Assembly: GCA_012064415.1 (NCBI GenBank)
Contig: SSNU01000096.1
Location: 581,936-645,935, forward strand
DNA: 64,000 bases
From: Gyrodactylus bullatarudis
Lineage: Eukaryota > Platyhelminthes > Monogenea > Gyrodactylidea > Gyrodactylidae
Reading direction: 5' to 3'
In this document: piece by piece, positions 12,061 to 24,100 of the stretch
Numbering within the stretch: position 1 is the first letter of the stretch
Layout of the letters: every line of letters begins with the position of its first letter
The notes under the pieces: generated by a model
What the model saw: the letters and a program-made list of their open reading frames with translations, nothing else
Database searches by the model: none
Told to the model about the DNA's origin: nothing
Translations under genes and position numbers: made by a program

Positions 12061-14695
12061 TGAGAAATCTATTATTTGTAATAAAGCTCGATAGATTTCA
12101 TCGAGTAATAAAAAATATCAAGTGTAGCAAATTGGCATATTTTTTTCATTGAAGATTCCATTTATTTTCCAGATATTTTCACTTACATCAACTTAAAGAG
12201 TTTGTAAATTATAAATCTCAATCATTCGAGTATTTTTCTGAGTTAAGAGTTTTTCCCCTATGTTAGTGATTCTCTACACTGAACAGTGAGAGAATAAATT
12301 ACTCAAAATTCTCTCAGAATGATGCTATGTTAAAATATTTATGCAGAATGCAAAAAATATTTTGACAAACGACAAATAATTATTTTTGACTATTATCTCG
12401 AAAAAAAGCAAAAACATTAGCTGTATTTGACACATTTTTCAATTTTCTATGTCAAAATTATTAGTTTCCCCCATTTCTGTGTACTTATAGATTTTCTTCC
12501 TGTATTATGAGCAGTCTTTGTCAAAGACTCTGCCAGGTACAGTCAAACAACAAAGATTTTTTTTCCTTCACACATATTTTACATTGAAAATTGAGTAATC
12601 AATAAAGTATTCCCATAGAGAGAAAAGTTACTCAATCTGTTAATTTGTGAACATTTGGGAAAGCATATAGTTGAAACGAGGGTTGAACAGAAATGCATTT
12701 CATTCAAATTAGCTATGATTTACCCGTACATTTTTTTCTAAATTACGACAAGATTTTTTCCCCTGCCCATAATATTAATAATCTCAACACCACATTCAAA
12801 ATTTAGAAATAGTTTTTTTAAATTAGTTAGTTGTCACTAATATAGTTTTAGTGGGGGGAGAGGGTGATTGATAGTCGTTGTGGAGTCGTGAAGGTATACA
12901 AGAATAAAATTCAAATGAATATTCATAAAGAAATCGTAGAAAGCCCGTATATACAAGTTAACAAAAAAGATTAATACACAACTCAAGTAAATTAAAATTA
13001 ATTGTATTAGGAAATCTATTCTTAACGAAAGAAAATTCTCATTAACTCGTGGCTTGAATTTAGTTTTTTCTGTACAATTCATTCAAAAAGAGTGGTAGTA
13101 AGTGGGGTGGAGAGGGCATTAGATTTATTCTTGATATGTGAGTGGAAAATCAAGGCGAGTTCAAACCCATTCCACTGTGAAAAACAGCTGAAAACATCTA
13201 TTGATAGTATAAAAATCCTTTTTTTCACGCTACACTCTCAAATATGAGGGTGTTAGATTGAAAGAGGAAGAGGAAAACTTGTTGAATAAATGCCCAAGTG
13301 GATGAAATTTCAGGTGTCCATGTTTCACTTGTTATACTAATAACAAGATATTTTTTCGTCATATCACCAAGCACTGCAGAAACATTGATTACTCAATAGT
13401 ATTTTTAATTTTATTTGATCTTGATAAATTTGACGTAGTAAAAAATAGAATCTTGAGAGAACTAATTTAAAGTAGACCTATTGAATTTTTGTTTATTTTA
13501 ATCTAGTAAGGAATTTTAATTTACAAAAATCCCAAAAACAATACCAAGAAATTTTGAACAAAACAAACTTGATCGGCTCTCCTTCAATATTCTTTAGTTT
13601 TTATAGCACTCTTATTTTCACGGATGAGAGTTGAAATTCTTCAGGTGTTCGTATGTATGGCTTGTTATAGAGAATATTTGCAACTCATTCAAAATACTAA
13701 TAGGAAAGATTAGTTCTTTACATGTATAAATTGGGAGAACTTATAGTATAAATTTAACATGCAATAAAATAAGTATAAAAGTTGTTTTGTGTTATCCACG
13801 TACTGTGTGATAAAAAGAATATAGATGCCTAGCCCCTTCTCGTATAATATATAACTACTCCACTTGTCTGTGAATAAGCATTTATAATTCATGTTATACG
13901 TTGAGGGGAACACTCGTCTGTGTAAAAGAATTATACCCATTTTATTATTATTGTATCAGACTTGAAGGAAATGACCGCCATCCTACTCTTTTAGTTAGCT
14001 CAAGATAACAGGTATAGAGGAGCTTTTAAAGATAGATTAGCAATTGTTTCTTTTCTCGATGGAATTATATGATGGTTCCTGTATTTGGCATTTACATTTT
14101 TTTCAAATAAAAAAAATAATATTAGTGAGCTTACAAGAGTCTGTCCGACTCTCTTCTAAAGAAATTTATACAAAACAAAAGTTGGAATATATTTATCGGC
14201 TTTAAATGTCCAATTTTACTGTTACATTGAATAAATCTTAAATATGCCCTGTTTATATTCTGTTCCATGGGCCATGATAAGAAAATTATGCAAATTTAGT
14301 CTCCGGACTTGTACAGTGTCCAGTGAAAGATGGCATTCAATGATAAAACAAAAAAAGTCATTCGAGGTAAGATAAAGTGGACTCAAAAGTTAGATAGACA
14401 TTTGACATACTCAAATGAGTCCTACTAGCTCATATTATTCAGTTAATTTGGCCAAGATTTTTAATTCAAATTGACAGAACGCTACTTGTGGACAAAATGA
14501 AATGAGTGGTTTTTGGATATATGCAAATTATCACACCAACTAATACTTGAATCAAGTGGTACCAAATGCGTTAGGTATAGAGAGATCTAAACCTAATACT
14601 GTATCTATTTTACTGGGCAATAATAATGTTTTGCAGAATTGAAATTTTGTTTGGACTGCACTAAAATTCAACCAGATTCTCACCAAATTCTTAGA
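12061..14695. other. No recognisable gene
   Basis: Open frames are short and of biased, uninformative composition (for example an 81-codon minus-strand frame near 12.9 kb and a 76-codon one near 13.8 kb). No RNA gene or structured repeat recognised. Confidence 0.55.
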
Positions 14696-14699
14696 AAAA

Positions 14700-15110
14700 T
14701 CTCAAGCTAGTTGATATCCAGATGAGAATTTACTATTTTTACATAAAAATCTCGGGAAAAAAATTCAACCTGACCAAATTTCCACAATTTCAACTGTTGA
14801 ACTCAAATTTTTTTTTATCGATTTCGAGGATTTGAAGGAGTTAAATACTAATACTTGGAATCAAAACAAAAGAAAGAATTCGAATTTAGCCTTGGAATTT
14901 CTTTTTTTCAAGAAAATTTTCAACCTAATAATTTTCCTTGATGAAATCGAAAAATTCAAATTGTTTGAATAAAGACGAATTTCTGTTAACTTCTTTTGGC
15001 GAATTCGAACTCTTCGTCTAATGATGATTTTAAATATCTTCAGCATCAATAAGCATTTTGAGTTCAGAAGTTGAAAAAGTGGAAATTCTGTGCTATTTCG
15101 GAGTGAAATA
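14700..15110. repeat. Degraded FBb-family foldback
   Basis: Left side (gatgagaatttactattttt, accaaatttccac, gaattcgaatttagcc) and right side (gaattcgaactcttcgtcta, gaagttgaaaaagtgg) are weak reverse complements, matching the order in FBb-1 at 11.2 kb. A 62-codon minus-strand frame here is a by-product. Confidence 0.65.
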
Positions 15111-18100
15111 TTCTGTATTTAGTAAAAGGAGTAATTTCTCATTGTAGATTCTCTGCATGCCAATTAGGTTTATTTTTTATATTCTCTTTGGTATTTATGA
15201 CCATGTGAAAAAAATTTTTTTCGATCATGCTAAACTTTGATCTCAAGCTAAAGAATAAAAAAAAGTATTTTCACTACTGTGAAAATATTTTATTTATAAT
15301 GCCAAAGGTCAATGAATACTACGCCATTTTCTTTGCTAAGAAGAGGTCATGAAATAAATAAAGTTTAATAATGATTATTATTGCAATGTTCGCCTCTCTT
15401 TTATATTTCGCCATCAAAATACCCGGGAAATTCATGTATATATATACTCACTTTTAAACACTCTTCTCAAATTGTGGCCAGATGACTATTAAAATATTTA
15501 TAACCATGTAATTTTTGCGTGAAAGTAACATGACGATATGATGGTATATAAAAATTACCAGCGTTAAGTTAATTTGAATTTTTATTACCCATTACATGTT
15601 TTACTCAATGATCAACTCTTCAAAGTTTTCTATAATCTGGATAGTTTCGTGAATTCCTTAACAGAGATTTTATTGCATGATTTAAACATTCCAAATAAAT
15701 TCATGATTTCATTGAACGCGTCTAAAATAAATTCTGGCATATTTTCCAATCAATATGAAGGAACTTTTGGTTTTTTTGTCTTAATAAATGTTGATGACTT
15801 ATTCATTTTTATCACTTATTGAGTAATTTTCAAAAAAAAACATTTTAACTAAATGGCGACTCATCCAGCCACATGATACTTTTATTAGCTTCAATTTGTA
15901 ATGACTTTTTTCATTTATTTAGAATAAAAAATTGTTTTTGTAAAAATACTCCATTTATCTTCTTTCCCATTTTTATAAACAGTGTTAACTATCCATCATG
16001 AGTGTTAAAACATACCCTCAATTTAAGAGAAAAAACTTTTCACATTTCAGACATGACTACTTTTTACAACTTTCCATTTCGATATAAACAAAAGTCATTT
16101 TAAAAGTTTATTTTAGAAATGTTTGTCAGATTTTTACAACTAGGAGGAAAAAATCTAATTTGGAATAAAATAATAATAATTTTCAGTCCACTTCGATGTG
16201 GACTCCTGGAGGAATTTAAATTCAGGATTATTGCAGATAAAGATGCTGTCCATTATCATTAAATCATGAATTTGGTACTTCCATCTTCATTATGCTCAAA
16301 TTAATCCCTCTCACGAAAAAAGGAGTCACTTTTTATTGACACCCAATCTGTCCTCCACCCCCTTGTACTGTATTTACTAAAACAAGAAATTTTCTTCCTA
16401 TTTTTTTCCTGTAAGAAAGATTAGTGAAAATGAATTTCCTAATGCAAATTTTTATCATCAAAAAGGTAGGATTGCTTATTAGTTTGGCCCCCAACTTTCT
16501 TACTTGTATGTGGATTGTAATTCATATTCTAATTGCCCACATTTATCTTTGATTTTCATTCTGCTACATTGACTTTCGCCACATAAAAATCTGTTGTTGG
16601 CTTTAGAAGAAAAGATTAAAACTTTTCACATGGAAATTATCACGCTCTGGTTAGTGATACTGCTTTTTTGCATAGGCTAACGAATCCTTTTCTGGCATTC
16701 ATATTTCTCTTCCAAAGTTTGAAGAGGAAATCGCTTTGATTTCTTGAAAATTATTCTTGATTTTTGCATCTCACAGAAGCAAAGCATTTTTTCCCAAAAT
16801 CACCCATCAATTTCTACACATTTTACATTCTTTCCCATTTAGGAATTGAAAGTGAAACTACATTCATTATTCACACTAAAATAAAATAGGAAATTCGTTT
16901 TACTCAAAAAATTCAGAAATCATAGAGGGAAAACGAAGAGAATCGGGGGGAGTGAGCGATGTTTTTGAGTTGAAATAAATAAAATTATTAGGTGTGAGTA
17001 TATTCAACGTTTTTTCCAGCTAGAAAAATTCCCTCGTGGGAATAATTTCGTATGTACAAAATCTAGTATTTTTCGATTCAATGAGAAAATTTTCCCATGT
17101 AATTACAAATTTTTACAAGATTTTGGACGCAATATAAAATTTTTGTATTTTGAAAGAGAATATTCTTACAAATTGTGTTCGATATTTCAATCAAATTTTC
17201 CTAAGCAAAGTTTTTTATATCACATGACTGTATTAAGAAAATGTTTCGGAAATCCTAGCAATGCAGATTCTAAAGAATTCCAAATATGAAAAATGTAACC
17301 GTTTTTTAATAGCTTATGGGCTCATAGAATATCATCTAGCTTCAGATCGGATCATCTCCAGAAATGTGAAAATGAAAAAATACTACAATTTATGTTTTAC
17401 TTCTGGAGATTTCCCAAGAGTATCGTTGCTGGTGAAGCGATAAATGTTTCTTCTCTAAATTTTCACATATCTCCATCTCGTTCAGGTGTTGAGACTATGA
17501 AAATAATAAAAAAATATATTTCGACGCCAGCAAAAGAATTTATTCCTCAAAGTTATCAATATTTTAAACGTTGCTATATAATAATGATTTTCGTAAATAT
17601 TTCCAACACTGAATAAGGTATGTAATACGTATCCTTGGCGAATGGATAATTTGTAAAATGCTTGTCGTTATGGCCAAAGCATTGGCTATAGCCATAAAAC
17701 GATTGTATAGAATTTGCTCAAAGGATTCTTCTATAGTGACTTTCGTTTTTTTGCATTTTTCATGAACTTTTCAAAGCAGATGTTCTTCGTGATCATTTTA
17801 GGATACTGGGGGATCATCGTAAATGCTAATTTTGCATTTCTCTCCTATTAATCCGCGAGGTCAGTTCTTTTTACATCATCTAACTCTTTTTAACGTTGGA
17901 TGAATAATTTTCTTTTAAATAACTAACTAAAATGTTGACTTATGTCCCCAACTCTTGTCGCATAATACGTATAAAATAAGAGACTTATCATATATACGAA
18001 TCTACCGTTACTTTTTTATGGGAGGGTCTGGTCCATAGAATGCAAGTTGTTTTTTTATCAATAATGCATCTATAACATGCATTACACAAGAGAGTTCTTT

Positions 18101-19094
18101 TCTACCTCATGATGGCAAGGTAAATTTATGCAAATTTGTCATGAAATACTCAGAATAACTTACGTAACCAAAATATTCAAAGTTGCAAATTTCTCCAGAT
18201 AATTTTCAAAAAAATTTGTCCAAATCATTATTAGCCAGTTAAGAAAGTTATTTTTTCTACTGAACAAAAAACAAGTTTGATCCTAGGCTTCAAAAAACAC
18301 CCTAACATCAAGGATACATGTCAGAACGAGATTAATGAGACACGTTCCTTTTGAAAGAAAAAGAAAACTGTCACTTTTTTGTTTTAACCTGACATTAATT
18401 AACTGGATATATGAACATGAAAAAAGGTTTGCAAGTTGAAAAACAACCCATCATATTCGAATCATAAAATAATAAATGCATCCAATTACTGAAACGGAGT
18501 GAGGCCAAAAATTAACTTGAGAGAGTTTCTCATAGACTCTTATTTTAGGGACGTCAAACATTTTCTTCTCTCATTCACTGTGTGTCCAGTAAATGAAAAG
18601 AGTTGATGAATTTTATCGTTATAAAGTTTTTTTTTTTAAAAAGGGAAATTTTTCACATTGACTACCAACCTAAAAGTATCATTGTTTTTTGACAACCTTT
18701 TCTTTCTTCAAACTAGATTATTATTAGTATAAAAAAGTTTTCTTATCAGATAAAATATATCTTTTTCATCGTTAAATATCTATTATCAGTATGCCAGATC
18801 CTTTTATTGTAACAGTGAGAATATTAATATACATTTTAAGGGAGTTTACACGAGATGACAGCCTCCTCCACGCAGTAACATGACAACGCAAAGAGAAAAT
18901 TTTTGATTTTATAAAATTTCCCCACATGGTTGATTTTGAAATTTCAAGTAAGGAGAATAATCGAGAAAGTTTTCTTTAAAGCTAGACAATATTTTTGTCC
19001 TGATAGTCAAGAATAACGTTATCTTGGAATCCTATCTAGTGACTAAATTCGAGTCATTTATCTAATTCTGATCCCAATTGGCGTTATCTTATCT
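15111..19094. other. No recognisable gene
   Basis: Nearly 4 kb without a supportable gene. The 82-codon frame at 15574-15822 and those near 17.3-17.6 kb have no recognisable domain, no splice context and ordinary AT-rich composition. Confidence 0.55.
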
Positions 19095-19345
19095 TTGACA
19101 GCATAGATGTATGGGTAAACCAGAAATTCTTTATCAATCAATACAAACCCAATCTATGTGTTCCTATAATCTTGAACTACCTTTTGAGCTTTTACACTGT
19201 TGCTATTTAATTGAGAGTTTTGGTGTTTTTTTCAGCTTGCATTTATTCTTAAATTTTTACTATTTCTTACTATTTCAAAATTGTAAATTTTCATTCAATT
19301 ATTTAACTCTTTTGAATTCATTATTTTCTAAAAATTCCTTTCAAG
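19095..19345 (+). mobile_element. PLE 3'-end remnant
   Basis: Decayed C-terminal end of the PLE reading frame (the equivalent of NLCVQKN...NLQLPW in other copies), followed by the conserved downstream sequence ttttggtgtttttttcagctt, atttttactatttctta and ttgtaaattttcattcaatta. The reverse transcriptase and the hammerhead are absent. The 89-codon open frame across it is not a host gene. Confidence 0.75.
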
Positions 19346-21172
19346 TTCTTATAAACTATTATTATTATTATTTGGAATAAAAAAACACGAATTTATCATC
19401 TTGAAAGAGCATTCCTAATTTTATTGAAATAATATTTTTTCCTAGTGGGCGTTAACCAAAATCAGCTTCACATTAATTTCCATCCTATTTAGTCATAAAG
19501 AATAGGGAAAAAGACCATTTTCTTTCCCTGGCACTATCCGATTGGCTGAGAGTTTTGAATTACTTCGATTGGAAGCAATCTAATGAATCAAATTCGAATA
19601 ACTCTGCGTATAACTTGTATGTAAAATGCATAGATGTATACCTTTTGGATATATATACCTTGAAGTATTTTATCCTTACTATATACTGTTTGGTGTATGC
19701 TACCCTTTTTTGGATTTTTTTATTTTTCGTCATTTCGTTCGTATTTCAGACTATTCATACAATACGTAGGTATGTTATGTATGCTAACATTTCTAATATG
19801 AATTCTCCTACACAGAATACAGAAGAAGCATAATACGCCCAATTTTTTCATCTTGTTCAGGAAATTATTCTACCTTTTGTTGTCTAAAAATATACTTTTT
19901 TTCTGTATTACGTACAAACATGGTTTTACTACACCCTTTAGAATCATCATCATCATCCCCTTCACCAATGAGCCTAGCATTGACTAAAACATTGTGTGTG
20001 TATGATTTTTAAACACAGGGTTCTTCTTTTTCGTTTCATCATTTGAATTAATGTACATTATTCTTTTTCTTCCCTTTCAATGATGAAAAGTAATTTTGTC
20101 CAGGAATATTCCTTTTGTATCATCATTATCAGTAGTAATAGTAGTATAATGTAGGAGAGAAGAAATTAAAAGTGTATAAAATATGGTATTTGCTATTTAG
20201 TTCTTATTATGAGGGGTGGATGGGAAATAAGAAATTCTCCCTTTCTCTTAGAAAAACTCCCTCGGTTCATAGTAAAATTCAAACATTTCATTGAACGAAT
20301 CGTATGTCGAGAAATTAAAAAAAGAATTATTTGTAATACACAAGAAGAATATACTCGCATATACCTTCGATGATCACCCTCACCACCACATTTCATATAA
20401 ACTAAAATTTGCTTCTATTCTATACTATACAAATAATGTATCACATATATATATTCTATGTATATGAATGCCTCTTTGATAAAAATACTATATGAATACA
20501 TTTGAAAAGAAGTATTTAGTATAAACATTTCTTCCTGTCTCTCATTCAACTCTCTTCCTTTGATATAAAGCGAACGAACGAGCGAACGAGCGAGCAAACG
20601 AACGAACGAACGAGCGAACGAACTCAATTCAGCGAAAAGAAATACTCTTTTTTGAACATTGAATCAAATTCATTGAAAGAAATTTTCATTACTACAAATT
20701 TATTTCAATCAGTTTTACGAGAAATTTCTTTCTTGTATGTGTTATAAATTATTAAAGAGTATCAATCAAAATTTCAATTCACAGACCTGACAAAAGAAGA
20801 GAGCATAATTTCTTTCTGCTACCATTTTGGCTATTATTAACAGATCAAATACTCTCTTTCTCTCTGAAAAACCACATAGCAGAAATACACAACGAGATTT
20901 GTTTAACACATTTGAAACGTGTAGAAAACAACTAAACGTCCAAATCATATTCACATACAAAGAATTAACAAGAGAAGAAAAACCAAAGCAAACCCCATAT
21001 CAAAAGAGAGGTCTTGTCGTTTATAAATATACCAATATCTTCATTATTTTTCAATTGAACAGACATATTCTCTACATGAATAAAAAACCTTGTGTGATAT
21101 AACAAGAAAAATAACCATAGAAGAAAACAAACTCAATAAAATAGAAGAGAGAACATATCAAGCCTTGAAAAA
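19346..21172. other. Upstream region of the BED/hAT gene
   Basis: No coding sequence recognised. A 92-codon frame at 19555-19833 has two hydrophobic stretches but begins at TTG and shows no family signature. An ATC trinucleotide run lies near 19944-19960. This region probably contains the promoter and 5' leader of the gene starting at 21173, but no element can be fixed by eye. Confidence 0.5.
20569..20622. repeat. CGAA/CGAG tetranucleotide microsatellite
   Basis: About a dozen imperfect tetranucleotide units of cgaa or cgag (with caaa variants), GC-rich compared with its surroundings, roughly 550 bp upstream of the BED/hAT start codon. It creates an Arg/Ser repeat in a spurious minus-strand frame. 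Confidence 0.9.
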
Positions 21173-24100
21173 ATGGACGTGTTGAATACAAACAATTTCA
21201 CAAATACCCTCTCAGCATTCCTCAAGAATCGTAATTCCTTTGGAGATATCAATGCCCTCAGTCAGGAGGATGCAACTGGACAAAACCTCAAAATGATCCT
21301 GGACAATTCCCTCAATCAAAACTTTGACATAAACAGTATGCTAAGCAATGCTGTTCAAAAAGCCCAGGCAAATTTGAATGTTCAACAGTTACCAGTGAAT
21401 CCTTTCAAATTGAATGCATCAAGTCCCTCATCAAATGTGCCTAATAATGCCTCAACAACAGGCAGTGGGTCACCTAATAACCTTAGTCAATATGTTTCCC
21501 CTTCGAATTCTAGTAACACCAACAGCTCGAATACAAATTCCACTAGTAAACGTCTCAAGACATCAACAAACAGTTCAAAGTCTGGTACTAAGAAGTCTTT
21601 TGTTTGGAAATACTTCAAGCATCCAATGATTGACGGTGTCATTGATCGAAGTAGAACACAATGTCTCTTGTGTGATAGTCAATTGGCGTTTAATGCTTCT
21701 GGTACGACAACGACCATGTTGAATCACCTAAAAAGTCGCCATGGGGAAATTGCAGAAACTGAAGAGAATATTCGTCGGGTTAACAGATCCTTCAATCAAA
21801 GTCTCAATGGCAACACTGATGATGGCGCCAATCTAAAGGAACAAAGTCCATCATTCAAGGTAAAATCTCAAAAGTTGTCATTTGATAACAACAATGGAAC
21901 CTTTCTACAAACCAAAAAGCAATCACGAATGAATAAGTCTAAAATTGATCTCAACGATACTCTTGCAAAAGTGAGTTTGAAATATTGTCAGATTCATTTT
22001 AAAAATAACTCTCAGTCTTTTTTTGCTCTACAATGTTGGGCTGATCTCTCTTTCATTCTAGATTTCACTTGAGTATCAATCAATCAAAAATTTCTTGTCA
22101 ATCTTTTCTTTTTTTGATAGATTTTTAACCACTGTTGAGATATTTGAAAAAAATCTCTTTATTACACACTCTTGTGAGACAGAAACACTAAATAGAAATC
22201 GAATCTTTTGTCATCGTGATTCATGCTCAGATCATTTGTGTAGATTTGAGACATTGCCAGACTAGAAAAAACCAGCAGATTTAATGAAATATTCTCTTAT
22301 TCTCTAGAAATGATTGCTTTTATTTTTTCGAGGTTGATTCATACACTTTATAGTTTTTGATCAAGAAATTTGTAAATCTACTCGAAATTAAGGACATACT
22401 TTACATTCTAACTAAAGGAGTTTCTCTGGCTCCGAATTTTATCATTACTATTCTCTACTAAATCAATTTCATTTGGCGACGTAGTGCAATGATTTCTTGC
22501 ATGTGCAAGTTGGAAAAACATATGTATTTCTTATCTTTAAACCTATCGGGGATTATTTTTCTTTTAAATAAAATGAATCTAGTTGTATTTCCTGATTGCA
22601 AATAAAGGGGATATTCCTTTTTCTATTTTGAAAGATTGACGTTATCTTCATCCTGATGATGATAACAAATTTTTTTACTTTCCGTTTGCTGAAAAAAATT
22701 TTTTTCCTTCTTGTACTTCACATACTTTGAGAAAAATATAACCTCGAGGCTGTTCTCATAATTTCTGTTACTCATATCTTGGGAAATATTTTGTTTATTT
22801 CTTTTACTTTCGAATAACCGAGAAATTTGCACTCTCAACCATGTACTTTGTTGAGTAGTAATGGCCTTTTAGCATGAAAATTTCCTTGCAAATATTATGT
22901 CATGTTTTTTCCTTTCAGGGGCTCAGAATTTGAATAAACTTTGCTCACATCTTGACTCATAATGTGTGTATCAAGGTATTCTTTTGAGGTATTTTATTTC
23001 TTGAGTGAACTAAACAAAGTTGTACATGAATAATTCATGGCTTCTATTCATCAAGACTTGTTTCTTGACTGAAAAATTTAACTCTGAATAGACGTCGTCG
23101 TCGTCCTTTCATTCATTCACTACACACATGTGTACATATTTCAATCTGTTATTCAAGTCTACAAGATGCTTTATATACCTAATTTGTATATTTATACAAT
23201 AAATTACAAATGCAGTCAACTTCTTAACTCTCTTAATCCCCATCATTTTCGTTTTCTTTTCTCGTCAAACAGTGAGTACACTCTACATATATATACGTAA
23301 ATATATGTATACTATTATAATAATTATTAACATTACTATCTCACTATATGAATATTAATCGGTTCTTTTAATACTGTATATTGTACTCTTGTCAAAAGAG
23401 AAAGATAAATGTTAATCAACGAAAGGGGGATAATAATGAATAATAGATTTGTTTGAAATTTGAAAAAAATAAGAAAAAAATATAATCCTATCACCTAGCT
23501 GGTAAATAGGTGTGTTTTTAAATAACGATATTCAGTTGACAACAAGAGACAGTTGATCATCACACTACTTGAGGGTCTCATTCAAAATACTACTAAAAAT
23601 GTAACAAGGTTGTAATTTTAATTGAGAAAGATTTCCCCCGTTGTTTTCTCGCTACCCCTTTCTTTTAGTTGAATACAAAGTGCTCTAATTCATTCTTCTT
23701 TCCAGGCAATGAATTCAGCCAACAATTCAAGTAACAATCCTGTCGGTTTAGCACAGCAGAGAAACAACCTCCTCAATAGTCTGACAAGAAATTTCAACGG
23801 AATTAACTCAATTAATCCAAACCTCTATTCGGAAATGAATCAGGGACAAGATTTCAATGCAGCTTTGTTCAATTTACACAGCCAATTGAACTTGAATCCT
23901 CTGACACAAAATTTCCTTGCTCTACAGTGTGATAAGCAAAACCAACAACAATCGAATAATAATGCTAATTTGAACAACAATAACAACGATAATTTTATAC
24001 AGAACCTAATAAATAACATGAATTCAATCACCTCAAAGAATAACGAATCCAATGGCAATTCAAATATTGTGGGAAACATTCTTAATTCAAATGTGAACCC

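Noticed and set aside
15574..15822. 82-codon open frame as a small gene
   Set aside because: No domain, no splice or promoter context; composition like surrounding AT-rich DNA.
19111..19380. 89-codon open frame as a host gene
   Set aside because: It is the translated tail of a PLE, recognisable from the sequence following the ORF in other copies.
19555..19833. 92-codon frame with hydrophobic segments as a membrane protein
   Set aside because: Starts at TTG, hydrophobicity is expected from T-rich DNA, no family resemblance.
20415..20627. Arg/Ser-repeat protein on the minus strand
   Set aside because: Product of the CGAA/CGAG microsatellite.
22644..22690. Further hammerhead at cctgatgatgataac
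   Set aside because: No GAA followed by a self-complementary stem III, and no stem I pairing.
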